Below are positions 53,594 through 62,789 of a DNA stretch of 64,000 nucleotides, one piece after another. The DNA comes from Streptomyces bauhiniae. Its GTDB lineage: Bacteria > Actinomycetota > Actinomycetes > Streptomycetales > Streptomycetaceae. The stretch lies in contig NZ_SRRT01000004.1 in assembly GCF_004784475.1 (NCBI RefSeq), positions 372,001-436,000 on the forward strand. The letters are read 5' to 3'. Both the position numbers and the translations under genes were made by a program. Each line of letters starts with the position of its first letter. The stretch's first letter is position 1. The notes under the pieces are model-generated. The model saw nothing but the letters and a program-made list of their open reading frames with translations. It was not told the origin of the DNA and did no database searches.

Positions 53594-55039
53594 TTACCTG
53601 TGCTTGTAGTGCTTGATGGAGTCGTCCTTGGCGGCCTCGTCGGCGAAGCCCTGGATCTTCTTGACCGTCTCGGCCGGGGTGAGCCGGCCGGCCATCATCT
53701 CGCCGAGGCCGCCGACGCCGATCTTCTCCTTCTCCAACTGGACGTACCAGTCCGGGATGCGCGGGTTCACCACGTTGTCCCCGGCCTTGTCCAGCGCCGC
53801 GACGCCCGCCTTCAGACCGGGGGTCAGCTCGATGCCGTCGATGCCGCCGTTGAGCGCGGAGAGCGACTTCACCTTGGAGGTGAAGTTCCGCGAGGACGCC
53901 TCGGAGAGCATGATCCGCAACTGCTCCATGCCGCCCTCGGGGTTGGCCGCCTTGGCCGGGACGACGAAGGGCTCACCGCCGGAGGCCCAGATGGTGCCGA
54001 AGGGCAGCTTGTCGGAGCTGTCCAGCCCGGTCGGCGCGGAGACGGCCAGGTCGAAGTCGGCCGGAATGACGTTGGCCGACTCGTTCTCCACCCAGGAGCC
54101 GTTCGGGATGAACAGCGCCTTGCCCTTCGCCCAGGCGGTCTGCGACTGGATGTGGTCCAGGCCGGGCGTGCCGCGCAGGATGTAGCCCTTCTTGAACAGC
54201 TCGTAGTACGCCTCGAAACACGCCTTGACGGCCGGGTGCTTCCAGGCGTTGGGCTCCAGGTTGTCGATCGCGTCCAGCACGTCGCGGCCGCCGACCTTGG
54301 CGATCATCGGGTAGAGCGAGAAGGGCAGGTAGTACGGGTACTTGCCCGCGTAGGTCCAGCCCGCGATGCCCTTCTTCTTGGCCTTGGCGCAGACCTTGAG
54401 CATGTCGTCCCAGGTCTCGGGGTACTTCTCGTCCAGCCCGTCCAGGGCCTTCTGGGAGTACCAGACGCCGTACACGGTGTAGGCGTAGTTGAGAATCCAC
54501 ACCGGGTCGCCGTCGAACTGGCCCATCTCCACGATGCCCGGGCGCAGGGTGTCGCGGACCTTCTTGGACGGGTCGTCGTAGGACGGCGCGTCCAGCAGCG
54601 GGGTGAGGTCGGCGAGCTGCTTCTTGCCGACCAGGACGCCCATGTCCATCTGCTCGGCGCCGGAGTTGTCGATGAGGTCCGGCGGGTTGCCCTGGTTGAA
54701 GCGGGGCTGGAGGGTGGACTGGATCTTCTGGGTGGCGGAGAACTTCACCTGGGCCTTGGGGAAGTCCTTCTCGTACAGCTTCACCGCGTCCTCGGCGTAC
54801 TCCTTGCCGAAGCCGCCGTCGAAGAGGACGAAGTCCAGCTTGGCGGTGTCGTTGACGGCCAGCGGGTTCTTCGCGGTCTTCTTGCCCGCCTTCGCCTTGT
54901 CCTGCCCGTCGCCGCCGCTGCTCGCGCAGGCCGACAGCAGCCCCATTCCGGGGGCGGCCACCAGGCCGAGTACCGCGGTGCGCTTGATCAGATCACGACG
55001 GCCGACGCCCTCGCTGCCATGCTGTCCGGTGGAACCCAT
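53594..55039 (-). CDS. ngcE: Chitin-oligosaccharide/GlcNAc-binding lipoprotein NgcE (Tat-exported)
   Basis: A 481-residue extracellular binding protein. The N-terminus has a twin-arginine motif (GRRDLIKR) followed by a lipobox (GLLSAC, Cys near 38), so it should be a Tat-exported lipoprotein. The family-1 solute-binding fold is seen in LDFVLFDGGFGKEYAEDAVKLYEKDFP, PPDLIDNSG and GKALFIPNGSWVENE. Streptomyces NgcE binds GlcNAc or chitin oligomers depending on species; affinity cannot be inferred here. Its promoter region carries a dre-like DasR site. Confidence 0.92.
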   Translation of the reverse strand: MGSTGQHGSEGVGRRDLIKRTAVLGLVAAPGMGLLSACASSGGDGQDKAKAGKKTAKNPLAVNDTAKLDFVLFDGGFGKEYAEDAVKLYEKDFPKAQVKFSATQKIQSTLQPRFNQGNPPDLIDNSGAEQMDMGVLVGKKQLADLTPLLDAPSYDDPSKKVRDTLRPGIVEMGQFDGDPVWILNYAYTVYGVWYSQKALDGLDEKYPETWDDMLKVCAKAKKKGIAGWTYAGKYPYYLPFSLYPMIAKVGGRDVLDAIDNLEPNAWKHPAVKACFEAYYELFKKGYILRGTPGLDHIQSQTAWAKGKALFIPNGSWVENESANVIPADFDLAVSAPTGLDSSDKLPFGTIWASGGEPFVVPAKAANPEGGMEQLRIMLSEASSRNFTSKVKSLSALNGGIDGIELTPGLKAGVAALDKAGDNVVNPRIPDWYVQLEKEKIGVGGLGEMMAGRLTPAETVKKIQGFADEAAKDDSIKHYKHR

Positions 55040-55133
55040 GCTCAAGTCCTCGCCTTCTCCAGGACTCAGGCGGTGAACCGGATCTCCCCCCGGCACCGCG
55101 GTCGGGTTGTGCTGGCTCGTGCAGGAAACGCCG

Positions 55134-55166
55134 ACAGGTATAGTCCACTTCCCGCCAAGGGGGCAA
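55134..55166 (-). promoter_or_regulatory. ngcE promoter with dre-like DasR site
   Basis: Minus strand: TTGCCC (55161-55166), 18-bp spacer, TATACC (55137-55142). Overlapping the -10 is AGTGGACTATACCTGT (55134-55149), matching the DasR dre consensus AGTGGTCTAGACCACT at 12 of 16 positions. Binding there would block polymerase. It is about 95 bp before the ngcE ATG. Confidence 0.7.
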
Positions 55167-55339
55167 GATCGAATGCAAGGTCGGCCGCCGGTCTTTTCCG
55201 AGTTGAGACCTGGTGGAAATATCGCCGGGCTCCGCACACCCTGCCGGATGAATTACCGATATAGCCCCCTGAATGCCGCAGCCAACACCCTTGACATCAC
55301 CGGTCACTTGACCACCTACTGGTTCCTGCGCAGCAAGTT

Positions 55340-55351
55340 GACAACGTTGTC
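55340..55351. promoter_or_regulatory. Perfect palindrome GACAACGTTGTC before the GH92 gene
   Basis: A 12-bp perfect palindrome ending 29 bp before the GH92 ATG. The central CG and symmetric arms resemble LacI-family operators. No LacI gene is in the window. Confidence 0.6.
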
Positions 55352-55380
55352 CGCAGTAAGCGCGGGAGGGGAATCCGTAG

Positions 55381-58300
55381 ATGCAGCGGAGATCTCGGCA
55401 CAGATGGACTCCGGCGGTCGTCCTCACGACCGCCTTTGTCATGGGCGTCGGCGCGCAGGGGGCGGCGGTCGCCGTGCCGGCCAGGGCCCCGGCCGCCGCC
55501 ACGGAGTTCGCGTCCTCGTTCGAGTCCGGCGATCCGGCGCCGGACTGGCTGAACACCGTCGAGACCGGTCCGGGCGGCGCCAAGCGCTCCTCGGGCGTGG
55601 ACGGCGGCTACACCACCGGCATTCCGGGCAATGTCACCGACCACGTCACCGATCTGCGGGCGAGCGGTGAGAACACCGGCGGGGGCGAGGTGAAGGAGAA
55701 CCTCACCGATGTCGATCCCGGCAGCAAATGGCTGACGTTCGCACCCACCGGCTGGGTGGAGTTCGACCTGGACCAGCCGGTGAAGCTCGCCGCCTACGCG
55801 CTCACCTCGGCCAACGACCACGACGAGCGCGACCCGAAGGACTGGCAGCTTCAGGGCTCGGCCGACGGCAAGGACTGGAAGACCCTCGACACCCGGACCG
55901 GCGAGACCTTCCCGGACCGGTTCGGGACCAAGTCGTACCAGCTCACCGAACCGGCCGAGTACCAGCACTTCCGGCTGGAGGTGACGAAGAACAACGGTGC
56001 CTCTGACGCGCTCCAGCTCGCCGATGTGCAGTTCTCCACCGGCGGCGGTGACGGACCGGCGCCGCAGGACATGCTGAGCCTGGTCGACAAGGGCCCCAGC
56101 GGCTCCCCCACCGCCAAGGCGCGGGCGGGCTTCACCGGCACCCACGCCCTGCGCTACGCCGGGCGGCACACCGCCGACGGCCGGGGCTACTCGTACAACA
56201 AGGTGTTCGACGTCAATGTGAAGGTGGCCCGCGACACCCGGCTGTCGTACCGCCTCTTCCCGTCGATGGCCGACGGCGACCGGGACTACGACGCCACCAA
56301 CGTCAGCGTGGACCTGGCCTTCACCGACGGCACCTACCTCAGCCAGCTCGGCGCGAGCGACCAGCACGGCTTCCCGCTGACCCCGCGCGGCCAGGGCGAC
56401 GCCAAGGTGCTGTACGTCAACCAGTGGAACGACGTGGCGTCCCGGATCGGTTCGGTGGCGGCCGGCAAGACCGTCGACCGGATTCTGGTGGCGTACGACT
56501 CCCCCAAGGGCCCGGCGAAGTTCCGGGGCTGGGTGGACGACGTGGCGCTGCAGCGGGTGGCGCCCGAGCGGCCCAAGGCGCATCTGTCGGACTACGCGCT
56601 GACCACGCGCGGCACCAACTCCAGCGGCAGCTTCTCGCGCGGCAACAACTTCCCGGCCGCCGCGATGCCGCACGGGTTCAACTTCTGGACCCCGGTGACC
56701 AACGCGTCCTCGCTGAGCTGGCTGTACGAGTACGCGCGGGCCAACAACGAGGACAACCTGCCGACCGTCCAGGCGTTCAGCGCGAGCCATGAGCCCAGTC
56801 CGTGGATGGGCGACCGGCAGACCTTCCAGTTGATGCCGTCGGCCGCGACGGGCACCCCGGACACCGGCCGCGAGGCCCGTGAGCTGGCCTTCCGGCACGA
56901 GAACGAGACGGCCCGGCCCTACTACTACGGGGTGAAGTTCGAGAACGGCCTCAAGGCCGAGATGACCCCGACCGACCACGCGGCCGTGCTGCGCTTCAGC
57001 TACCCCGGCGACGACACGAGCGTGCTGTTCGACAACGTCACCGAGCAGGCGGGGCTCACCCTGGACAAGGAGCACGGGATCGTCACCGGCTACTCCGACG
57101 TGAAGTCGGGGCTGTCCACGGGCGCGACCCGGCTGTTCGTGTACGGCACCTTCGACAAGCCGGTGACCGAGGGCTCGTCCAGCGGGGTCAAGGGCTATCT
57201 GCGGTTCGCCGCGGGCGCCGACCGTACGGTGACCCTGCGCCTGGCGACCTCGCTGATCAGCCTGGACCAGGCGAAGGACAACCTGCGCCAGGAGATCCCG
57301 GACGGCACCTCCTTCGACACCGTCAAGGCGCGCGCCCAGCGGGCCTGGGACAAGATCCTCGGCAAGGTCGAGGTGGAGGGCGCCACCCCGGAGCAGCTCA
57401 CCACGCTGTACTCCAGCATGTACCGGCTGTACCTCTACCCGAACTCGGGCTTCGAGAAGGTCGGCGGCAAGGACCAGTACGCCTCGCCGTTCTCCCCGAT
57501 GCCCAACCCGGACACCCCGACGCACACCGGCGCCAAGATCGTCGACGGCAAGGTGTACGTCAACAACGGCTTCTGGGACACCTATCGCACCACCTGGCCC
57601 GCCTACTCCTTCCTGACCCCGTCCCAGGCCGGTGAGATGGTCGACGGGTTCGTGCAGCAGTACAAGGACGGCGGCTGGACCTCGCGCTGGTCCTCCCCCG
57701 GCTACGCCGACCTGATGACCGGCACCTCCTCGGACGTGGCGTTCGCGGACGCCTACGTCAAGGGCGTGAAGTTCGACGCGAAGGCGGCGTACGACGCGGC
57801 GGTGAAGAACGCCACCGTGGTGCCGCCGAGTTCGGGTGTCGGCCGCAAGGGCATGGCCACCTCGCCCTTCCTCGGGTACACCAGCACCGACACCAACGAG
57901 GGCTTCTCCTGGGCCATGGAGGGCTACGTCAACGACTACGGCATCGCCAAGATGGGCGAGGCCCTCTACAAGAAGACCGGCGAGAAGCGGTACAAGGAGG
58001 AGTCGGCGTACTTCCTCAACCGGGCCCGCGACTACGTCAACCTCTTCGACGCGAAGGCGGGCTTCTTCCAGGGCCGGAACGCCAAGGGCGACTGGCGCGT
58101 GGACTCCGCCAAGTACGACCCCCGCGTGTGGGGTTACGACTACACGGAGACCGACGGCTGGGGCTACGCCTTCACCGCCCCGCAGGACAGCCGGGGCCTG
58201 GCGAACCTGTACGGCGGCCGCAAGGCCCTCGGCGACAAGCTGGACGAATACTTCGCCACCCCGGAGACCGCGTCCCCGGAGTTCACCGGCTCCTACGGCG

Positions 58301-59193
58301 GTGTCATCCACGAGATGACCGAGGCGCGGGACGTCCGGATGGGCCAGTACGGCCACTCCAACCAGGTCGCCCACCACGTCAACTACATGTACGACGCGGC
58401 CGGCGAGCCCTGGAAGGCGCAGAAGAACGTGCGCGAGGTGCTGTCCCGCCTGTACACGGGCAGCGAGATCGGGCAGGGCTACCACGGCGACGAGGACAAC
58501 GGCGAGCAGTCGGCCTGGTACCTCTTCTCCTCGCTCGGCTTCTACCCGCTGGTCATGGGCAGCGGGGAGTACGCCATCGGCTCGCCGCAGTTCAAGAAGG
58601 CCACCGTCCACCTGGAGAACGGCCGGGACCTGGTGATCAAGGCCCCCGACAACAGCGACCGCAATGTGTACATCCAGGGTGTCCGCTTCAACGGCCGCTC
58701 CTGGAACTCCACTTCGCTCCCCCACTCGCTGCTGTCCAAGGGCGGGGTGCTGGACTTCTCGATGGGGCCGAGGCCGTCGTCGTGGGGTTCGGGCAAGGAC
58801 GCCGCCCCGGTGTCGGTCACCGAGGACGACAAGGTGCCGACCCCTCGCGCGGACGTGTTGAAGGGCGACGGGGCGCTGTTCGACAACACCTCGGCGACGA
58901 GCGCGGCGGTCACCTCGGTGGACCTGCCGACCGCCTCGGCCGGGGAGGCGACCAAGGCGGTCCAGTACACGCTGACCTCGTCGGCGGACCGTACGAAGGC
59001 GCCCACCGGCTGGACCCTCCAGGGCTCCACGGACGGCACGACCTGGCGGACGCTGGACAAGCGTTCCGGTGAGTCCTTCGCCTGGGACCGCCAGACACGG
59101 GCGTTCAGCGTGAGCGCGCCGGGTGCGTACACCAAGTACCGGCTGGTGCTGGACGGGGAGTCGACGCTGGCGGAGGTGGAACTGCTGTCCTGA
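55381..59193 (+). CDS. Secreted GH92 family alpha-mannosidase with F5/8 type C domains
   Basis: A 1270-residue exported glycosidase. Signal peptide (TPAVVLTTAFVMGVGAQGAAVA, cleaved near residue 35); a discoidin-like domain (about 100-220: GWVEFDLDQPVKLAAYALTSANDHDERDPKDW); the GH92 N-terminal beta domain and the (alpha/alpha)6 catalytic domain (about 410-1120). Family motifs: NNGFWDTYRTTWPAY, DTNEGFSWAMEGYVNDYGIAKMG and GYHGDEDNGEQSAWYLFSSLGFYPL. A second discoidin-like domain closes the protein (about 1150-1270). GH92 enzymes are Ca-dependent exo-mannosidases acting on alpha-mannans or N-glycans. GGGAGGGG lies nine nt before the ATG. Confidence 0.94.
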   Translation: MQRRSRHRWTPAVVLTTAFVMGVGAQGAAVAVPARAPAAATEFASSFESGDPAPDWLNTVETGPGGAKRSSGVDGGYTTGIPGNVTDHVTDLRASGENTGGGEVKENLTDVDPGSKWLTFAPTGWVEFDLDQPVKLAAYALTSANDHDERDPKDWQLQGSADGKDWKTLDTRTGETFPDRFGTKSYQLTEPAEYQHFRLEVTKNNGASDALQLADVQFSTGGGDGPAPQDMLSLVDKGPSGSPTAKARAGFTGTHALRYAGRHTADGRGYSYNKVFDVNVKVARDTRLSYRLFPSMADGDRDYDATNVSVDLAFTDGTYLSQLGASDQHGFPLTPRGQGDAKVLYVNQWNDVASRIGSVAAGKTVDRILVAYDSPKGPAKFRGWVDDVALQRVAPERPKAHLSDYALTTRGTNSSGSFSRGNNFPAAAMPHGFNFWTPVTNASSLSWLYEYARANNEDNLPTVQAFSASHEPSPWMGDRQTFQLMPSAATGTPDTGREARELAFRHENETARPYYYGVKFENGLKAEMTPTDHAAVLRFSYPGDDTSVLFDNVTEQAGLTLDKEHGIVTGYSDVKSGLSTGATRLFVYGTFDKPVTEGSSSGVKGYLRFAAGADRTVTLRLATSLISLDQAKDNLRQEIPDGTSFDTVKARAQRAWDKILGKVEVEGATPEQLTTLYSSMYRLYLYPNSGFEKVGGKDQYASPFSPMPNPDTPTHTGAKIVDGKVYVNNGFWDTYRTTWPAYSFLTPSQAGEMVDGFVQQYKDGGWTSRWSSPGYADLMTGTSSDVAFADAYVKGVKFDAKAAYDAAVKNATVVPPSSGVGRKGMATSPFLGYTSTDTNEGFSWAMEGYVNDYGIAKMGEALYKKTGEKRYKEESAYFLNRARDYVNLFDAKAGFFQGRNAKGDWRVDSAKYDPRVWGYDYTETDGWGYAFTAPQDSRGLANLYGGRKALGDKLDEYFATPETASPEFTGSYGGVIHEMTEARDVRMGQYGHSNQVAHHVNYMYDAAGEPWKAQKNVREVLSRLYTGSEIGQGYHGDEDNGEQSAWYLFSSLGFYPLVMGSGEYAIGSPQFKKATVHLENGRDLVIKAPDNSDRNVYIQGVRFNGRSWNSTSLPHSLLSKGGVLDFSMGPRPSSWGSGKDAAPVSVTEDDKVPTPRADVLKGDGALFDNTSATSAAVTSVDLPTASAGEATKAVQYTLTSSADRTKAPTGWTLQGSTDGTTWRTLDKRSGESFAWDRQTRAFSVSAPGAYTKYRLVLDGESTLAEVELLS

Positions 59194-59212
59194 CGGCTCC
59201 TGTTGGACGGTG

Positions 59213-59243
59213 AAGGGGCGGTCCCGTACGGGGGCCGCCCCTT
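59213..59243 (+). terminator. Terminator after the GH92 gene
   Basis: AAGGGGCGG (59213-59221) pairs perfectly with 59235-59243 around a 13-nt loop, 19 nt after the stop. Confidence 0.78.
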
Positions 59244-59348
59244 CCTCGTGGCTCGTGCCGTCTGGCCGGCCGTTGTGGGGGCATTAGCCGGTGGGTCGGG
59301 CCCGCGCGGTCCGGCCCGACCCACCGACCGAGCCGAGGAGTTGCACCG

Positions 59349-61064
59349 ATGCCGACCGCCGTACCGGAGAGATCAGCGGGCCTGCCCGAGGACGCGCCCC
59401 GCTCCGTCAGGACGGCCCCCACCGGGCGCCCCCGCCGGCTGCCGCGCGGTACGACGCGGGCGGCGGCCTCCATCGGCGCGCTGGCGGTGTGCCAGGCCGT
59501 CCTGATGATCGGCCTGGGTTTCCTGATCACCGGCCCCGCCCGGCACCTGTGGCCGATGACGGCCGAGGACGGCGTCAACCGGGGCCTGGAGCGGCTGCGT
59601 ACCTCCACCCTGACCACGCTCTCCTCGATCGGCTCCGAGCTGGGCAACACGGGCACCGTGATCGGGGTGACGCTGGCGGCGTGCCTGGCGATGGTCTTCA
59701 TACCCAGGCTGCCGATGTGGCGGCAGGTGTCGTTCCTGGCGCTCGGGGTCGCGCTCCAGTCGCTGGTCTTCCTGGTCATCACCATCGCGGTGGACCGCCA
59801 GCGCCCCGATGTGCACCGGCTCGACGGCTCCCTGCCGACCTCCAGCTACACCTCCGGCCACACCGGCGCCGCCACCGCGATCTACGGCGGCCTCGCCGTC
59901 CTCGTGCTGTCCCGCATGCGGAGCCCCTGGCGGCGCGTGCTCGCCGCGCTGCTGTTCCTGCTGCCGGTCGTGGTGGGCGTCTCCCGGCTGTACCGGGGCA
60001 TGCACCACCCGACCGACGTGGCGGGCGGCATGATCAACGGCGCGCTGTCCCTGCTGGTCGTCGGGCACGCCCTGCTCCGTGACGGCCGCGTGTCGGCGCC
60101 CCCCGCCCTGCCCGAGGTCCCGCAGGCCCCCCGCGCCGAGCGGCTGCCGGGCCGGGTCGCGGTGGTCCTCAACCCCACCACCGTCGACGAGAGCGCCCGC
60201 GACGAACTGCGCCGGGTCCTCGCCCAGCACGGCCACCGGGAGCCGGTGTTCATCGAGACGACGGCCGCCGACCCCGGCGGCGGCCAGGCCGCCCGGGCAC
60301 TCGCCGAGGGTGCCGCGCTGGTCGTGGTCTGCGGCGGCGACGGCACCGTCCGCGCGGCCGCCGACCGGATGGCCGGCAGCGGGGTCCCGCTCGCCGTCGT
60401 GCCGTTCGGTACCGGCAACCTCCTTGCCCGCAACCTCGGCCTCCCGCTCACCCCGGCCGAGGCGCTCGACGCGGCCCTCGGCGGTGCGCCCCGCGTCATC
60501 GACCTCGCCCGGATCGAGGGCGACGGCCTCGCCGCCACCCACTTCGCGGTGATGTCCGGCGTCGGCCTGGACGCCGCGATGATGAAGTACGCCGAGGAGC
60601 ACGACCGGGCCAAGGCGCTGCTGGGCTGGCCCGCGTACGTCCTGGCGGCCCCGAAGGCGATGCGCGGCCCCCGGATGAGCCTGAACGTCCGTCTGGACGG
60701 CGGCCAGCCGCTGCGCCGTACCGCCCGCATGGTGCTCGTCGGCAACACCGGCGAACTCCAGGGCGGCCTCCGCCTGATCCCGGACGCCCGGCCCGACGAC
60801 GGCGTACTGGATCTGCTGATCCTCGACCCGCAGGGCCCCGGCGGCTGGCTGCGTACGGTGAGCGCGCTGCTGCTGCACCGCAAGCGGGAGGGTAAAGAAG
60901 GCGACGGGCAGCCGGAGTTCCGTACCTTCCGGCGGGCCGAGTTCACCTTCGACGCCCCGGAGCCCCGCGAGATCGACGGCGACCCGGTCGGCACCGGGCT
61001 GCGGCTCTCCGTGGAGGTCGTGCCGGGCGCGCTGACCGTGCTGGTCCCGAACCGGGAGGGCTGA
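59349..61064 (+). CDS. PAP2 phosphatase / diacylglycerol kinase-like fusion protein
   Basis: A 571-residue membrane protein that fuses two opposing lipid-phosphate activities. N-terminal PAP2 part (about 45-240): helices plus catalytic motifs DRQRPDVHRL (KxxxxxxRP-like), SYTSGHTGAATAIYGG (SGH) and SRLYRGMHHPTDVAGG (SRxxxxxHxxxD). C-terminal part (about 265-570) is a DAGK catalytic domain with VAVVLNPTTVDES, VVVCGGDGTVRAAADRMAGSGVPLAVVPFGTGNLLARNL and the later GVGLDAAMM. It could interconvert phosphatidic acid and diacylglycerol or act on undecaprenyl/sphingoid phosphates. First of three tightly packed genes. Confidence 0.92.
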   Translation: MPTAVPERSAGLPEDAPRSVRTAPTGRPRRLPRGTTRAAASIGALAVCQAVLMIGLGFLITGPARHLWPMTAEDGVNRGLERLRTSTLTTLSSIGSELGNTGTVIGVTLAACLAMVFIPRLPMWRQVSFLALGVALQSLVFLVITIAVDRQRPDVHRLDGSLPTSSYTSGHTGAATAIYGGLAVLVLSRMRSPWRRVLAALLFLLPVVVGVSRLYRGMHHPTDVAGGMINGALSLLVVGHALLRDGRVSAPPALPEVPQAPRAERLPGRVAVVLNPTTVDESARDELRRVLAQHGHREPVFIETTAADPGGGQAARALAEGAALVVVCGGDGTVRAAADRMAGSGVPLAVVPFGTGNLLARNLGLPLTPAEALDAALGGAPRVIDLARIEGDGLAATHFAVMSGVGLDAAMMKYAEEHDRAKALLGWPAYVLAAPKAMRGPRMSLNVRLDGGQPLRRTARMVLVGNTGELQGGLRLIPDARPDDGVLDLLILDPQGPGGWLRTVSALLLHRKREGKEGDGQPEFRTFRRAEFTFDAPEPREIDGDPVGTGLRLSVEVVPGALTVLVPNREG

Positions 61065-61065
61065 C

Positions 61066-62019
61066 ATGGGCAGCGCCACCAAGGTCCCGGAGACCCGGGA
61101 CATGAGCGGGGACGAACTCTCCGCCGACGAGGCGTGGGTGACCCTGCGCCGCTACGGCAACTGGTCCCTGCTGCGCGACGCGTTCCTCCGCTTCCGGTAC
61201 GCCGACGGCTTCAGCCACTCCCGCGCGCTCGCCCTGCAGACCGTGCTGTCGGTGATCCCGCTGGCCATCGCCTTCGTCGGCCTCTCCACCAGCCTGCACA
61301 CCGAGGACATCGGCAGGATGGCCGAGCTGACCATCCACCGCATCGCCGAGGGCCCCAGCGCCGAGGTGGTCGACGACGCCCTCGACCGCAGCCGCCGCAA
61401 GGCGGGCGACGGCTCCCAGGTCGCCCTCTGGTTCGGCGCGATCTTCTCGATCGCGAACGTCACCACGGCGATGTGCCAGATAGAGCGCGGCGCCAACCGC
61501 ATCTACGGCAACGAACGCGACCGGCCCTTCCACCTCAAGTACTCGCGCGGCCTGGTCATGGCGCTGTGCGCCGGGTTCCCGCTCGGCCTGGGCTTCGTCG
61601 TGATGGTCGCCGGTGACGACCTCGCCTCGGCCGCCGGTTCGGTCTACGGGCTCGGCTCGACCGCGCAGATGGTGTGGAACATCGTGCGCTGGCCCTTCGG
61701 GCTGCTGCTCGCCCTGATCTCCGCCAGCGCGATCTTCCGGCGCTCACCGCGCCGCAAGCAGCCGGGCTACACCTGGCTGGCCTTCGGCGCGGCCGTGTAC
61801 CTGGTGCTGTGGATGACGCTGACCTGGGTACTCACCCTGTACCTGGACCTGAGCGGCTCCTTCGACACCGTCTACGGTCCGCTGAGCGCCTTCATGTCCC
61901 TGCTGCTGTGGGCCTACCTGACCTCGCTCGCCCTGTTCCTCGGCCTCTCCTTCGCGGCCCAGCTCGAGGCGGCGCGCGGTCGGCGGCCCGAACCGATCCA
62001 ACCCGATCCGGGGGTCTGA
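61066..62019 (+). CDS. YihY/BrkB family inner-membrane protein
   Basis: A 317-residue protein with six hydrophobic segments and the family pattern FSHSRALALQTVLSVIPLAIAFVGLS near residue 50, GAIFSIANVTTAMCQIERGANRIYG in the middle, and LSAFMSLLLWAYLTSLALFLGLSFAAQLE near the end. Often mis-called ribonuclease BN; recent work links YihY relatives to phospholipid transport to the outer membrane in Gram-negatives. It starts 1 nt after the fusion gene and overlaps the next gene by 1 nt (TGATG), implying a lipid-related role here too. Confidence 0.9.
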   Translation: MGSATKVPETRDMSGDELSADEAWVTLRRYGNWSLLRDAFLRFRYADGFSHSRALALQTVLSVIPLAIAFVGLSTSLHTEDIGRMAELTIHRIAEGPSAEVVDDALDRSRRKAGDGSQVALWFGAIFSIANVTTAMCQIERGANRIYGNERDRPFHLKYSRGLVMALCAGFPLGLGFVVMVAGDDLASAAGSVYGLGSTAQMVWNIVRWPFGLLLALISASAIFRRSPRRKQPGYTWLAFGAAVYLVLWMTLTWVLTLYLDLSGSFDTVYGPLSAFMSLLLWAYLTSLALFLGLSFAAQLEAARGRRPEPIQPDPGV

Positions 62020-62783
62020 TGCCGACGAAAACCACCACCCTGCGGGCCACCGACCGGCGGTTCGGCATCCGGCTGCTCGCGGCGGCCGGAGTCGCCGCGG
62101 CCGCCGCCGTGCCGTTCGCGCTGCTGCTGGTCCTGGTGGAGGGCCGCTGGCGGCCGCTGCGCGACCTCGACCGCGACGCGGCGAACGGGCTGCACAGCGT
62201 CGCCGTGGACCATCCGGCCTGGACGACCACCCTGCGCGTGCTGTCCAACTACGTCTGGGACCCGCTCACCCTGCGCGTCGGCGTGGCGCTGCTGACCGGC
62301 TGGCTGCTGTGGCGCGGTGCCCGGCGGCTGGCCGCGTGGGCGGCGGTGACGGCAGTGGCCGGGGGCCTGATCGGGCTCGGGGTGAAGACGCTGGTCGAGC
62401 GGGCGCGGCCGGTGCTGGAGGACCCGGTGGCACACGCGCCGGGCTACTCGTTCCCGTCCGGGCACGCGATGACCGCCACCACCTCGTTCGCGGTGTTCCT
62501 GCTGGTGCTGCTGCCGATGGTGCCGCGCCGGGCGCGGATCGTGTGCTGGGTGGTGGCGGTGCTGTCGGTGCTGGGGGTCGGCTTCACCCGCGTCGCGCTC
62601 GGCGTGCACTGGTTCAGCGACGTGCTCGGCGGGTGGCTGCTCGGACTGGCCGTCGTCGTGCTGACCAGCCGGGCCTTCGAGGCGTGGCGGTCGGACACCG
62701 GACAGCGGCCCACGCACGTCGCCGAGGGGCTGGAGCCCGAGCTGACCGGCCCGAGTCCCGAGCCGGACAGCACCCCCCGCTGA
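62019..62783 (+). CDS. PAP2 superfamily membrane phosphatase
   Basis: A 254-residue phosphatidic-acid-phosphatase-type protein with about five to six helices and all three catalytic motifs: KTLVERARP, YSFPSGHAM and TRVALGVHWFSDVLGG. ATG at 62019 overlaps the preceding stop (TGATG). Probable substrates are undecaprenyl-pyrophosphate or phosphatidyl phosphates. With the PAP2-DAGK fusion, the operon encodes two PAP2 domains. Confidence 0.92.
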   Translation: MPTKTTTLRATDRRFGIRLLAAAGVAAAAAVPFALLLVLVEGRWRPLRDLDRDAANGLHSVAVDHPAWTTTLRVLSNYVWDPLTLRVGVALLTGWLLWRGARRLAAWAAVTAVAGGLIGLGVKTLVERARPVLEDPVAHAPGYSFPSGHAMTATTSFAVFLLVLLPMVPRRARIVCWVVAVLSVLGVGFTRVALGVHWFSDVLGGWLLGLAVVVLTSRAFEAWRSDTGQRPTHVAEGLEPELTGPSPEPDSTPR

Positions 62784-62789
62784 GCCGCG

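Noticed and set aside
55297..58725. 1142-codon minus-strand frame antisense to the GH92 gene
   Set aside because: Repetitive Val/Gly/Leu composition, no domain; GH92 motifs are on the plus strand.
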